NCBI GenBank assembly: GCA_944321715.1 | Contig: CALUMJ010000007.1 | Coordinates: forward strand, 38,306 to 102,305 | From: an uncultured Muribaculaceae bacterium | GTDB taxonomy: Bacteria > Bacteroidota > Bacteroidia > Bacteroidales > Muribaculaceae | Direction of reading: 5' to 3' | DNA: 64,000 nucleotides | Part shown: piece after piece, positions 9,008-16,645 of the stretch | Position numbering within the stretch: the stretch's first letter is position 1 | Layout of the letters: each line of letters starts with the position of its first letter | Notes under the pieces: generated by a model | What the model was told of the DNA's origin: nothing | The model's input: only the letters and a program-made list of their open reading frames with translations | Databases searched by the model: none | Program-made: the position numbers and the translations under genes

Positions 9008-9211
9008 TTTAAGGGATGTCCTATAAATTATGTCGAGGCGATTTTTGTTTTTTAGCGAGTGACAGTTTGCAAGGTGAAGAGGGAGTATAGCGAGCTATAC
9101 GACCGATGAAACTTGGCAAAATGCCGCAGCTAAAAACAAAAAGCGACCAAAATACAAATATATAAAAAATATCCATATTTTAATTTCAGAATTTATAGGA
9201 CATCCCTTAAA
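9008..9211. mobile_element. 204-bp MITE-like element with 22-bp perfect terminal inverted repeats
   Basis: The ends TTTAAGGGATGTCCTATAAA.. (9008-9029) and its exact complement (9190-9211) are 22-bp inverted repeats. The interior is also a long imperfect palindrome: GATTTTTGTTTTTTAGC pairs with GCTAAAAACAAAAAGC, and the centre is GTATAGC-GA-GCTATAC (9085-9100). There is no coding capacity, so it is a non-autonomous element or a large hairpin-forming repeat. No clear target-site duplication is seen; flanking T/A-rich bases make a short one impossible to exclude. It separates two divergent genes. Confidence 0.8.
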
Positions 9212-9215
9212 TTTG
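9208..9215 (+). promoter_or_regulatory. Possible -7 box at the MITE junction, for the STAND gene
   Basis: TAAATTTG matches TAnnTTTG exactly and spans the right end of the MITE-like element and its flank. The expected -33 TTG is not present at the right distance (TTT at 9184-9186), so this is only half a promoter. It lies 25 bp before the STAND ATG. Confidence 0.3.
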
Positions 9216-9239
9216 TATAAATGAATTTGTACAGCAAAA

Positions 9240-12200
9240 ATGGATTATACCTTTCTGCACGAGTATCAGGCCGACGACAAGCAGCGGTATTGCGATGTGT
9301 TAGACCAGTGCATCGACAAGTTGCCCTATACGTTGGCTGCACCTATAGGTAACGTTTGCCTTGAGGTGGGGCGTGGAAATTATGGCAAAGCCATGAACTA
9401 TATGCTCGACTTTTTCGAGATAACCACGCAATATCTTTTCTGTGTGCTTTATGCCAAGTTGGCGGCGAAGTATGAGAAAGACGGGTCGGCACGGGCTGTC
9501 GAGCTGCACAAATTTATTAACAAGATTGACAACAAACGGCCTTTGGCTTTTGGCGATTGGGTTAACGACCTGTTTTGCCCTATGGTTGGGCTTGCTGTAA
9601 AGGAATTTCCCGACGATGCACTGTGCATGTCGTTGCAGGCCAATGTGGTGAACCGCAAGCGAAACATATTGCTTGGCGACAAGCGCAATCCCAGCGTGGT
9701 GAATATCCGCAATCGTTACAAGGGGCACACTACAACGTTGTCGGAGGCTCTGTATCACGATGTGGTGTTCACTCTCGAAGAGCGTATGCTCGTGCTGGCA
9801 TCGGCATTGTTGCCGCTTGGCGACTGGCATTTTGTTTCATGCCTTGAAGACAAATGCTTGTCGCTTAATGGAATGCACCCATCGGTCATATCACATAACA
9901 AAGTGCCTGTGGCAATGTTGCCGGGGCATTATTATATATCGACACGACCTTTAGATGAGGTTGCAAGTGCCGACATGCTCGATTTGTTCCCGTTGGTGCA
10001 TTGCAACGAGAAGGGGCATGTGTATGTGTTCCAGTCGCTTAAAGGCGAGTATGTAACGTTTGTGTCGTCGAGTGTCGATGCGCTGAATGTCGAAGACGAT
10101 TGCTACAACGAATACTTTGATGCCTATTTCCAGAAAATCTTGCCGACATTTGATGTGGCTAAAGACCTGAACTGGGATGCCTACAAAGATTTGATGCGGC
10201 GAGAGTCTAACCGCTTCTTGGCGCAAGCATATAGCGAGAAGAAGTATAATGCCGAGCTGTTTGTTGACCAGAAACGGCTCAGCCGCTATTTGCAGGAGTT
10301 TATTGAGAGCGACAAGACGCTTTTCCCGTTGCTTGGCGAGGCTGGCCAAGGGAAAACCAACCAATTATGCTACTGGACCGAAAGCCGCATAGGCGAGGGT
10401 AGGGCGGTATTGACACTGCCGTGTGCCAATTTTGCTGGTATGACGCTCGAAGAGAGATTAAAAAGTGTGTTTGGCACGAGTGTGCGCCGCCCCATAGGCA
10501 AGTTGCTCGGCGATATACAGCAAAAGGCCGACAATGCCGGCGAAGAGGTGTGCATATTTTTTGATGCAATCAACGAATGCCTTGCATACGGCGATGGCAA
10601 TGAAGACACACAAAGCCCGTTGTTGCTGTATAACGACATCAAGCAGATGCTTGTGCGGGAAGAATATACACGCATCAAGGTATTATTCACGTGCCGTAGC
10701 TACACGTGGAAAAATTTGCTGCAACCAGGAAGCCGTGGGCACGAAAGCATGATGTTCACACAGGGCAACGAAGATGATTTCGCTGTCAGGGGATTCGATG
10801 ATGAGGAATTGCGGTCGGCATACGATATATACGGCCAGCTTTATCAGATGCAGACATCGTTTGCCGAGTTAAGGCGCAACGTGGTAATAAGGCTCAAAGA
10901 CCCGTTGGTACTGAAAATGGCTTGTACCAATTACTTGAATGCAGCCATGCCCATCGATACTATCAAATTTACTTCGTTGTCGCTCTTCCACAAAATGTGG
11001 ACCGATGTGGGGAATTCATACGCAGGGCGGCGGCAGTGTGAAATACTCGGTGAGATTGCCCGTTACATGCTCGGGAAGTATGAGCAGGGTGTGCAGGTCG
11101 ATAGCGTGCAAGTGGCCGAATTGGAATCGGCGTATATCGACGAGCAGTCGGAGCTGCACGTTTTGGCAGGATTGGTATATAAGAAAGATGGCATAAGTGT
11201 TGCCTACGGCGAATTGCTTAATAAGCCCGAACGACCCATATTGCGCAGCGTGGAAGCCGCCGATGGCCGAGGGCGCAGCATACAGTTTATTTACGAGCGA
11301 TTCTTGGAATATATGCTTGCTATCACGTTTGTCGGCAACGAAACGGGGAAAATGGAGCATCGGCAATGCCCAATACCGGCCGAAGTGTATATCGACAAGT
11401 TGCATAACGGGGCGACCAACGTGGTGTTTATCGGGGCATTGCGCAATGGATTGTTGCTCGACTACCTGCGCACCGGTAGCACGGCCACTATCATAGACTT
11501 GGCGAGCAAGTATAGCGACGATTACGATGTGATGCACCTGCTGACCGAGGTGATGGACACGCTCGTGAGGGAGAATTACGAAACGCAATTGTTTGCCTTG
11601 ATTGACGACTTGATAAACAAGAAGTTGCCCGATGATACACGGTTGGTGGCGCAGTTCAACAAGATAGATGGTGCAATAGCCGATGGTAAAGCTGGCGAAG
11701 ACGCAATGCTGCAATACAGGGAGTTGTATGAACAGTTGTCGCCCATCATCAAGTTGCGCAGGCTGGCGTTGGTCGGTCTGTTGAATGGCGTTTTCCTCAC
11801 CGATTATTTCAACGAGGGATTGTATTCGGTCAGCCCTATGAAATTCTTGTGGCGGCTGATGGCCGAGCCAATCGGCGATGTGAAGAATGATGCCTGCATG
11901 TATGTTTACTACTTGAGCAATAAGAAATATACGCAAGGATTGTTGCCGCTCAAAGAAAACTTGTGCGAGCTGGTGGTGGGTGATATGTTTGATGCCATAA
12001 AGAGCGGCAGCATATTGCGAATGCTGTGCAATGGGCGGGTTCGCAAGCAGAATGTCGTGTTCATAGAAACCTCTATACGCCTGTGCGTGCTTATGATAAT
12101 TGACACGCTGCTTACGGGTGAAGATGATGACGCACGTGTGAAGCGGCTTTTAGGCGAGGTGACGGCACTTGTGAAGCATCTCACGTGCAACTTTGTGCTG

Positions 12201-13412
12201 GTGCGCCTGTTGGTGCCGTTCTTTCAGATTGCCTTGCGGCGCCAGCTTACATTCCAGACCGATTATGTGAACAATATCATAGAATACCAGACATTCTGGG
12301 ACGATACTGTCGTTCCTATGGCCGATGATGGTAGTGGGCGGTGGAACAGGGAATATTTCAGGCATTTGCTTGAAAATGTGTTTGCCCCTTACGTCGATGG
12401 CGACAGGGAGCGCACGGTTGCAGGATTTGCCAAGTGCCGGGATATGGTATTGTCGGCATATATGTGTGGCGACAGTTTCAGTTATTTCATGCTCGAAAGG
12501 TTGTTGGTGATTGTAGGGTCGGCAAGTATCGAGGCTCTGAGGCCTGTATTCGACAGGTTCTTTTCCGACGAATTTCGTGGTAGCAAGTGGTTTGACTATT
12601 CGCAGATGTCGATGCTTTACATCCTTTATCAGCTCGAAGTTAATTCACCGTGTATGCTCGATGGCGTGCAACGCATTTATGCGCGCGAGAGCAAGGACTG
12701 GACTTACCGTTGCCGGGGCTTCTTTGCCGCCCGCAACAGCCACAAGGCCAACGCTGCGGGTGTATATAAGCGCAACGTGATGAATTGGTATTGCGTGGTA
12801 TATTGCCACCACAGTGGCGACAATGTGCCGCACGGCGGCGATGAACGTTGCGTGCCGGCATTTTATGAGCTGCTTGAGGTGGCGATGAGTGATGGCGACA
12901 AAGAACTGCTTTACCACCTGCTGGAAAATATCTCGGAACTGATTACCGACCACGGATATATCGCTACGGCGTTGAGCCTGCTGAAATATATTTTGGAATA
13001 TTACGACAGCGCCGAAAAGGTCGCGCAAATCGACGGCACGACGCTCAAGCGCGGCTGGATGCACCGCAAGCCGCTTGCCGAGGTTGTGGGTAACGTGCTT
13101 GCCACGGCCAAGAATTACTTTCCACAACAAGTCGATGCGTTTATCAAGAAAGATTTGCTCGGGCTTGGCTTCCCTGGCATTTCAAAGTATAGGGAGGAAA
13201 TATTGAACTATAATCCGAGTGGCGAAACGCTTTCCGACTTGTTCACGCACCGGTTTGGCAACTTCTTGATGTGGTCGTTGCTGCACGAGGAGGCGGTGGA
13301 TAGTTTCGCTTGCGAGGCAATGTTGGCGGCTCCCGATGCCGACAATTGCTTCAAGTGGTTCAACCGGGTGGTGAAGATTTTGTTCCGCCACTTGTTCAAT
13401 GTGAAATTGTAA
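9240..13412 (+). CDS. STAND-type NTPase with HEPN-like N-terminal motif and helical-repeat C-terminus
   Basis: A 1390-residue protein, probably cytosolic, with no signal or TM segment. Residues ~45-200 are helical and contain RNRYKGH at 157-163, followed by a helix (LEERMLVLASALLPL). This is the spacing and context of the HEPN ribonuclease motif RN-x4-H. The P-loop GEAGQGKT is at 366-373, Walker B CIFFDAINE at ~438-446 and the sensor-type TCRS at ~484-487, followed by LKDPLVLKMAC, the PLxL motif of STAND winged-helix regions. The remaining ~800 residues are alpha-helical, probably a repeat sensor scaffold. Known STAND proteins include immune and signalling switches such as Avs-type antiphage proteins. 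The GDPD gene starts 13 bp after its stop. HEPN and defence assignments are my inference; the NTPase assignment is firm. Confidence 0.8.
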   Translation: MDYTFLHEYQADDKQRYCDVLDQCIDKLPYTLAAPIGNVCLEVGRGNYGKAMNYMLDFFEITTQYLFCVLYAKLAAKYEKDGSARAVELHKFINKIDNKRPLAFGDWVNDLFCPMVGLAVKEFPDDALCMSLQANVVNRKRNILLGDKRNPSVVNIRNRYKGHTTTLSEALYHDVVFTLEERMLVLASALLPLGDWHFVSCLEDKCLSLNGMHPSVISHNKVPVAMLPGHYYISTRPLDEVASADMLDLFPLVHCNEKGHVYVFQSLKGEYVTFVSSSVDALNVEDDCYNEYFDAYFQKILPTFDVAKDLNWDAYKDLMRRESNRFLAQAYSEKKYNAELFVDQKRLSRYLQEFIESDKTLFPLLGEAGQGKTNQLCYWTESRIGEGRAVLTLPCANFAGMTLEERLKSVFGTSVRRPIGKLLGDIQQKADNAGEEVCIFFDAINECLAYGDGNEDTQSPLLLYNDIKQMLVREEYTRIKVLFTCRSYTWKNLLQPGSRGHESMMFTQGNEDDFAVRGFDDEELRSAYDIYGQLYQMQTSFAELRRNVVIRLKDPLVLKMACTNYLNAAMPIDTIKFTSLSLFHKMWTDVGNSYAGRRQCEILGEIARYMLGKYEQGVQVDSVQVAELESAYIDEQSELHVLAGLVYKKDGISVAYGELLNKPERPILRSVEAADGRGRSIQFIYERFLEYMLAITFVGNETGKMEHRQCPIPAEVYIDKLHNGATNVVFIGALRNGLLLDYLRTGSTATIIDLASKYSDDYDVMHLLTEVMDTLVRENYETQLFALIDDLINKKLPDDTRLVAQFNKIDGAIADGKAGEDAMLQYRELYEQLSPIIKLRRLALVGLLNGVFLTDYFNEGLYSVSPMKFLWRLMAEPIGDVKNDACMYVYYLSNKKYTQGLLPLKENLCELVVGDMFDAIKSGSILRMLCNGRVRKQNVVFIETSIRLCVLMIIDTLLTGEDDDARVKRLLGEVTALVKHLTCNFVLVRLLVPFFQIALRRQLTFQTDYVNNIIEYQTFWDDTVVPMADDGSGRWNREYFRHLLENVFAPYVDGDRERTVAGFAKCRDMVLSAYMCGDSFSYFMLERLLVIVGSASIEALRPVFDRFFSDEFRGSKWFDYSQMSMLYILYQLEVNSPCMLDGVQRIYARESKDWTYRCRGFFAARNSHKANAAGVYKRNVMNWYCVVYCHHSGDNVPHGGDERCVPAFYELLEVAMSDGDKELLYHLLENISELITDHGYIATALSLLKYILEYYDSAEKVAQIDGTTLKRGWMHRKPLAEVVGNVLATAKNYFPQQVDAFIKKDLLGLGFPGISKYREEILNYNPSGETLSDLFTHRFGNFLMWSLLHEEAVDSFACEAMLAAPDADNCFKWFNRVVKILFRHLFNVKL

Positions 13413-13425
13413 AGATATTTATAGG

Positions 13426-14277
13426 ATGAAAAAAATTGTAAGGAAATCAATGTTGGTAATCTTGTTGGTAGTAGCCGTGGTGCTGGTTTATTTGTTTTCG
13501 GCGATTGCACCGGGATTGGTTGCGAAGCGTGGGTTTGACATAGACGGGCACAATGGTTGCCTGCTTGTGGCGCACCGCGGCGGCGCGGGACTTGGTATAG
13601 AGAACACGCTCGACTGTATAGCACGTGGAATGGAAACACGTGCCGACATGATTGAGATTGATATTCACCTCACTAAGGACGGGCATATAGTGGTGTGCCA
13701 CGACCAGAGCGTTGACCGCATGACCGATGGCGAGGGGCTAATCCGCGACATGACGCTTGCCGAGTTGCGGCGGTTGAATGTGGTGGATGCCGATGACAAT
13801 CCCACTGGCTATAGAATACCTACACTCGAAGAAGTGCTCGACTTGGTGGACGGACACAAAAAATTGCTTATTGAAATCAAGCGCACGGGGGGCATATATG
13901 CCGGTATCGAGGCTCAATTGGTGGAAATGCTCCACGACCACGACGCACTCGGCTGGTGCGTGGTGCAATCGTTCAACGACTCGGTGCTTGACAATATCCA
14001 TGCCATCGACCCTGACATAAGGCTCGAAAAATTGCTGTTTTGCAAGTTGCCTTTGCTGCCGGTTATTTTCGATGGCACATTCCAGCGTTACGACCTCCAG
14101 CGTTACAGCTACATCAAGTCGTTCAACTTCTACTATTTGGCGGCTTCCGACGGATTAATCGACGAGTTGCACCGCAACGGTCGCGAAGTGAAAGTGTGGA
14201 CACTCCAAGGTCCCGACAGCACCCCCGACCTCCCATACGACGGAGTAATCAGCGACCGCCCCGACCTGTTCGATTGA
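13426..14277 (+). CDS. Membrane-anchored glycerophosphodiester phosphodiesterase family protein
   Basis: A 283-residue protein with one N-terminal TM helix (residues ~9-30, VILLVVAVVLVYLF) and a GDPD TIM-barrel domain. Family catalytic motifs are visible: AHRGG with the first catalytic His-Arg, then EIDIHLTKDG (metal-binding Glu/Asp), VVCHD (second catalytic His) and LLIEIK. It ends GVISDRPDLFD, a typical GDPD finish. The usual role is hydrolysis of glycerophosphodiesters to glycerol-3-phosphate, on the periplasmic side if the anchor is N-in. It begins 13 bp after the STAND gene with no promoter visible between them, so the two are probably co-transcribed. That pairing makes a role as a phospholipid-attacking or lipid-signalling partner conceivable, but a plain metabolic role is equally open. 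Confidence 0.88.
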   Translation: MKKIVRKSMLVILLVVAVVLVYLFSAIAPGLVAKRGFDIDGHNGCLLVAHRGGAGLGIENTLDCIARGMETRADMIEIDIHLTKDGHIVVCHDQSVDRMTDGEGLIRDMTLAELRRLNVVDADDNPTGYRIPTLEEVLDLVDGHKKLLIEIKRTGGIYAGIEAQLVEMLHDHDALGWCVVQSFNDSVLDNIHAIDPDIRLEKLLFCKLPLLPVIFDGTFQRYDLQRYSYIKSFNFYYLAASDGLIDELHRNGREVKVWTLQGPDSTPDLPYDGVISDRPDLFD

Positions 14278-14313
14278 CCTGTTGACATGTTACGCATTTT
14301 GTGGACTATGGGG

Positions 14314-14343
14314 TTGTGGATTGGATAAAAGTTGTTAACTTTG
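14314..14343 (+). promoter_or_regulatory. Promoter of kinase-FGE gene 1
   Basis: TTG at 14314-14316, a 19-bp spacer, and TAACTTTG at 14336-14343 (exact TAnnTTTG). The transcript would begin near 14350, 64 nt before the ATG, so the kinase gene has its own promoter apart from the STAND-GDPD pair. Confidence 0.7.
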
Positions 14344-14413
14344 TGTGTGCCGCCTGTCGGGTGTCTTTTTGAGGGGCGACGCAGATTGTTACATGAAATT
14401 AACTTGATAAGCT

Positions 14414-16135
14414 ATGGCAGAATATGAAGATGCGCTGCGACCTGGAACAGTGCTGCAAGGTGGCATGAACAGCTACCGCATCGACCGCATGCTCGGGCAA
14501 GGGGCATTCGGCATCACCTACCTTGCCTACACCCGTGTTGCGGTTACAGGCCAGCTTGGCACGTTGCAGTCCGAGATACTTGTTGCCGTGAAGGAATTTT
14601 TCATGAACAAAATCAACGGTCGCAATGGCAGCACGGTGACCAATAGCGGCGGACGGGGCGGAATGTTTGAGGACTACCGCCGCAAGTTTGTCCGCGAGGC
14701 TCGCAGCCTCTCCAAGCTGGAACACCCGGGCATAGTGAGAGTGGTCGAAACGTTTGACGCTAATGGTACGAGTTACTATGTCATGGAATATTGCTCCGGC
14801 GGCAGCCTTGACGCACTTATTGCTCGCCGTGGCGGCATTCCGCAGGGCGAAGCGTTGGCACTGTTCGGGCAGATGGCATTGGCGTTGGCCTATATGCACA
14901 GCCGCCGTATGTTGCACTTGGACTTGAAGCCTGCCAACGTGATGCTGCGCGGCGACGGTCGCCCAGTGCTAATCGACTTCGGGCTGGCAAAGCAATTCGA
15001 CAAAAACGGTGAACCCGAGGCAAGCACCACCATTGGCAGGGGCACGCCGGGCTATGCGCCCATCGAGCAGTCGGACTACAACGAGGAGGAACACAAGGCG
15101 CGTTTCCCGGTGACGATGGACATATACGCCCTCGGGGCGACACTCTACAAGATGCTTACTGGCGAACGTCCTCCCAAGGCTTCCGACGTGCTGGCATACG
15201 GCTTCCCCGAGCAGCCGTTCCGTGAGCATGGAGTAAGCGGCAACGTGGTGGCAGCCATACGCCGCGCCATGCAGCCCAAGCCCGGCGACCGCTACCAGAC
15301 GGTGACTGATTTCGCCGCCGCATCGGGCATTGCCATCGAGGTCGCGCCCCACAATGAAGAAGAAACCCACAAGACCGATAAAACGCAACATGACGATGAA
15401 GTGGAAGGGGTAATCCTCGTCGATGACGGCAAGGGCAATAGAGATGACTCTAATTTGCAATCTAATCTGCCGGAAATCGAGATGGTGTGGGTGTCGGGCG
15501 GCACGTTCACGATGGGGGCAACCTCGGAGCAGGGTGGCGCTGCGTATGATTGGGAGAAGCCTGCGCACAGTGTTACGCTGAGCGGCTATTACATCGGCAA
15601 GTATGAGGTAACGCAGAAGTTGTGGAAAGCTGTGATGGGCAGCAACCCGAGCTACTTCAAGGGCGACAACCTGCCGGTTGAGAATGTGAACTGGAACGAC
15701 GTGCAGACTTTCATCAGGAAATTGAATCAGTTGACAGGGAAGAATTACCGATTGCCGACAGAGGCGGAGTGGGAGTATGCAGCTCGTGGCGGTAATAATA
15801 GCCGCGGCAACAAGTACAGCGGGAGCGACAACGTAGGCAGCGTAGCGTGGTACTATGAAAACAGCGGTAGTACAACGCACCCAGTAGGGAGCAAGTCGCC
15901 TAACGAGTTGGGCATTTATGACATGAGCGGGAATGTGTGGGAATGGTGTCAGGACTGGTATGGCGATTATAGCAGCTCATCTCAGCGGAATCCTAAAGGA
16001 CCTGCAAGTGGGTCGAACCGCGTGGGCCGTAGCGGAGGCTGGTGCAACGGTGCCGGGAGCTGTCGGGTGTCGTACCGGCTCAACCTTTCTCCCGTCAACA
16101 GGTACGACTTCCTTGGCTTCCGCCTGGTTCTTTAG
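14414..16135 (+). CDS. Ser/Thr protein kinase fused to FGE/C-type-lectin-fold domain (gene 1, no TM helix)
   Basis: A 573-residue protein. Residues ~20-310 form a Hanks-type kinase: glycine loop GQGAFGITY, Lys60 (VAVKEF), catalytic loop HLDLKPAN at 168-175, DFG at 188-190, and a TPGYAPIEQ activation/APE-like segment. The usual HRD Arg is Leu. An acidic linker (~311-350) leads to an FGE-sulfatase-type domain (352-573: FTMGATSEQ, YEVTQ, RLPTEAEWEYAARGG, YDMSGNVWEWC, GFRLVL). This fold is shared with DGR variable proteins, not only with formylglycine-generating enzyme. There is no TM helix, so both halves are cytosolic. The final ~45 codons look like a DGR variable repeat (separate entry). The gene has its own promoter and lies 136 bp after the GDPD gene. 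A likely role is ligand sensing by the FGE domain that controls the kinase; the targets are unknown. Confidence 0.9.
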   Translation: MAEYEDALRPGTVLQGGMNSYRIDRMLGQGAFGITYLAYTRVAVTGQLGTLQSEILVAVKEFFMNKINGRNGSTVTNSGGRGGMFEDYRRKFVREARSLSKLEHPGIVRVVETFDANGTSYYVMEYCSGGSLDALIARRGGIPQGEALALFGQMALALAYMHSRRMLHLDLKPANVMLRGDGRPVLIDFGLAKQFDKNGEPEASTTIGRGTPGYAPIEQSDYNEEEHKARFPVTMDIYALGATLYKMLTGERPPKASDVLAYGFPEQPFREHGVSGNVVAAIRRAMQPKPGDRYQTVTDFAAASGIAIEVAPHNEEETHKTDKTQHDDEVEGVILVDDGKGNRDDSNLQSNLPEIEMVWVSGGTFTMGATSEQGGAAYDWEKPAHSVTLSGYYIGKYEVTQKLWKAVMGSNPSYFKGDNLPVENVNWNDVQTFIRKLNQLTGKNYRLPTEAEWEYAARGGNNSRGNKYSGSDNVGSVAWYYENSGSTTHPVGSKSPNELGIYDMSGNVWEWCQDWYGDYSSSSQRNPKGPASGSNRVGRSGGWCNGAGSCRVSYRLNLSPVNRYDFLGFRLVL

Positions 16136-16160
16136 TTTATAGCACTTGAGAAGGCCCTTG
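16014..16160 (+). other. Candidate DGR variable repeat (VR) and 3' homology of kinase-FGE gene 1
   Basis: Compared with the same region of the second kinase-FGE gene (31518-31662), differences concentrate at codons here reading TGC AAC GGT GCC GGG AGC, TAC, CTC AAC CTT TCT, GTC AAC and TAC GAC TTC. Nearly all are NNY, as expected if AAC/AAT template codons were mutated at their adenines. Between them, TGTCGGGTGTC, CGG and GGCTTCCG are constant. Similarity continues past the TAG (TTTnnnGCnCTTGAGAAGG) into non-coding DNA, as a VR with its homing site would. A 7-bp hairpin (GCTTTCC / GGGAAGC, 16160-16178) follows. No template repeat or reverse transcriptase is in the window. Confidence 0.55.
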
Positions 16161-16355
16161 CTTTCCTGTCCGGGAAGCATGCCCGCGGCATTTCCTTGAG
16201 CTAAAGAGTGGGAGCGCGGCGGAGAGCCCGGCGAGAAGGCGGAGCCACGAGCTGGGCACGTAGCCAAGCGACCGGGGTGGCAACGAAACGCGGCGAGTGC
16301 CGTTAGATGCGGCACACGCCGCGCTGGCGCAACCAATTTCAGCGCAGTGAAAAAT
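16161..16355. other. GC-rich structured non-coding segment with strong hairpin
   Basis: This stretch after the kinase-FGE gene is much richer in G+C than its surroundings and contains no convincing gene. Its clearest structure is at 16289-16323: CGCGGCG pairs with CGCCGCG, then a 1x1 A/A mismatch, then GTGCCG pairs with CGGCAC around a 7-nt loop. More GCCC/GGGC and TTTCA/TGAAA (16337-16352) complementarities surround it. It could be a structured RNA, a cruciform-forming repeat or the remains of a mobile element. A long minus-strand ORF through it (15977-16591) has low-complexity composition and overlaps the kinase gene, so it is not called as a gene. Confidence 0.5.
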
Positions 16356-16627
16356 GGGCGGCGAAGCCGTCCAACCATGACGTAACCGGCGGTGACAAGC
16401 CCCAACGGGGCGCAGGAACCGTCGGAAAGAGCATATTCGGCGAAACGGCCTCGAAGAGGTCGAACGAAACTCCATTGCACCGGCAGAGATATGGCAACAT
16501 GAGTCTTGTGGTGGCACGTTGGACCTCCTTGAGGCCCGTTATTGATAGATGCCATACCCGACGGTTCCTGCGCCCCGTTGGGGCTTGTCACCGCCGGTTA
16601 CATTAGATTTGGACGGCTTCGCCGCCC
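16356..16627. repeat. 70-bp inverted repeat with 132-bp spacer
   Basis: The left arm (16356-16425) and right arm (16558-16627) are reverse complements except for a few bases near ATGACG/CTAATG. The arms begin GGGCGGCGAAGCCGTCC and contain an inner GCCCCAACGGGGC palindrome. The spacer has no ORF or motif I recognise. The architecture suggests a non-autonomous mobile element or a large cruciform downstream of the kinase-FGE gene. The arm-end motif recurs with one change at 40084-40101. Confidence 0.75.
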
Positions 16628-16645
16628 TTGCACTGTGGCGGTAAC

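Noticed and set aside
3138-9215. Invertible (phase-variable) promoters flanked by inverted repeats
   Set aside because: None of the promoters listed is enclosed by a pair of inverted repeats of the type used by Bacteroides Mpi/Tsr recombinases. The MITE ends at 9008-9211 enclose no outward promoter, and no recombinase gene is nearby.
14414-16135. Formylglycine-generating enzyme activity for the FGE domain of the kinase fusion
   Set aside because: The fold is shared with non-enzymatic C-type-lectin-like sensors; no sulfatase gene is nearby and the C-terminus looks variable, so an enzymatic FGE role is not supported.
15977-16591. 204-codon minus-strand ORF through the structured region after kinase-FGE gene 1
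   Set aside because: It overlaps the end of the kinase gene antisense and runs through inverted repeats. Its Arg/Pro/Ala-rich translation is typical of spurious ORFs in palindromic GC-rich DNA.
16136-16645. Template repeat of a DGR immediately downstream of the candidate VR
   Set aside because: I looked for a copy of the TGTCGGGTGTC...GGCTTCCG block with A-rich codons; none is present here or elsewhere in the window, and no reverse transcriptase motif (e.g. YADD-like) was seen in any ORF.
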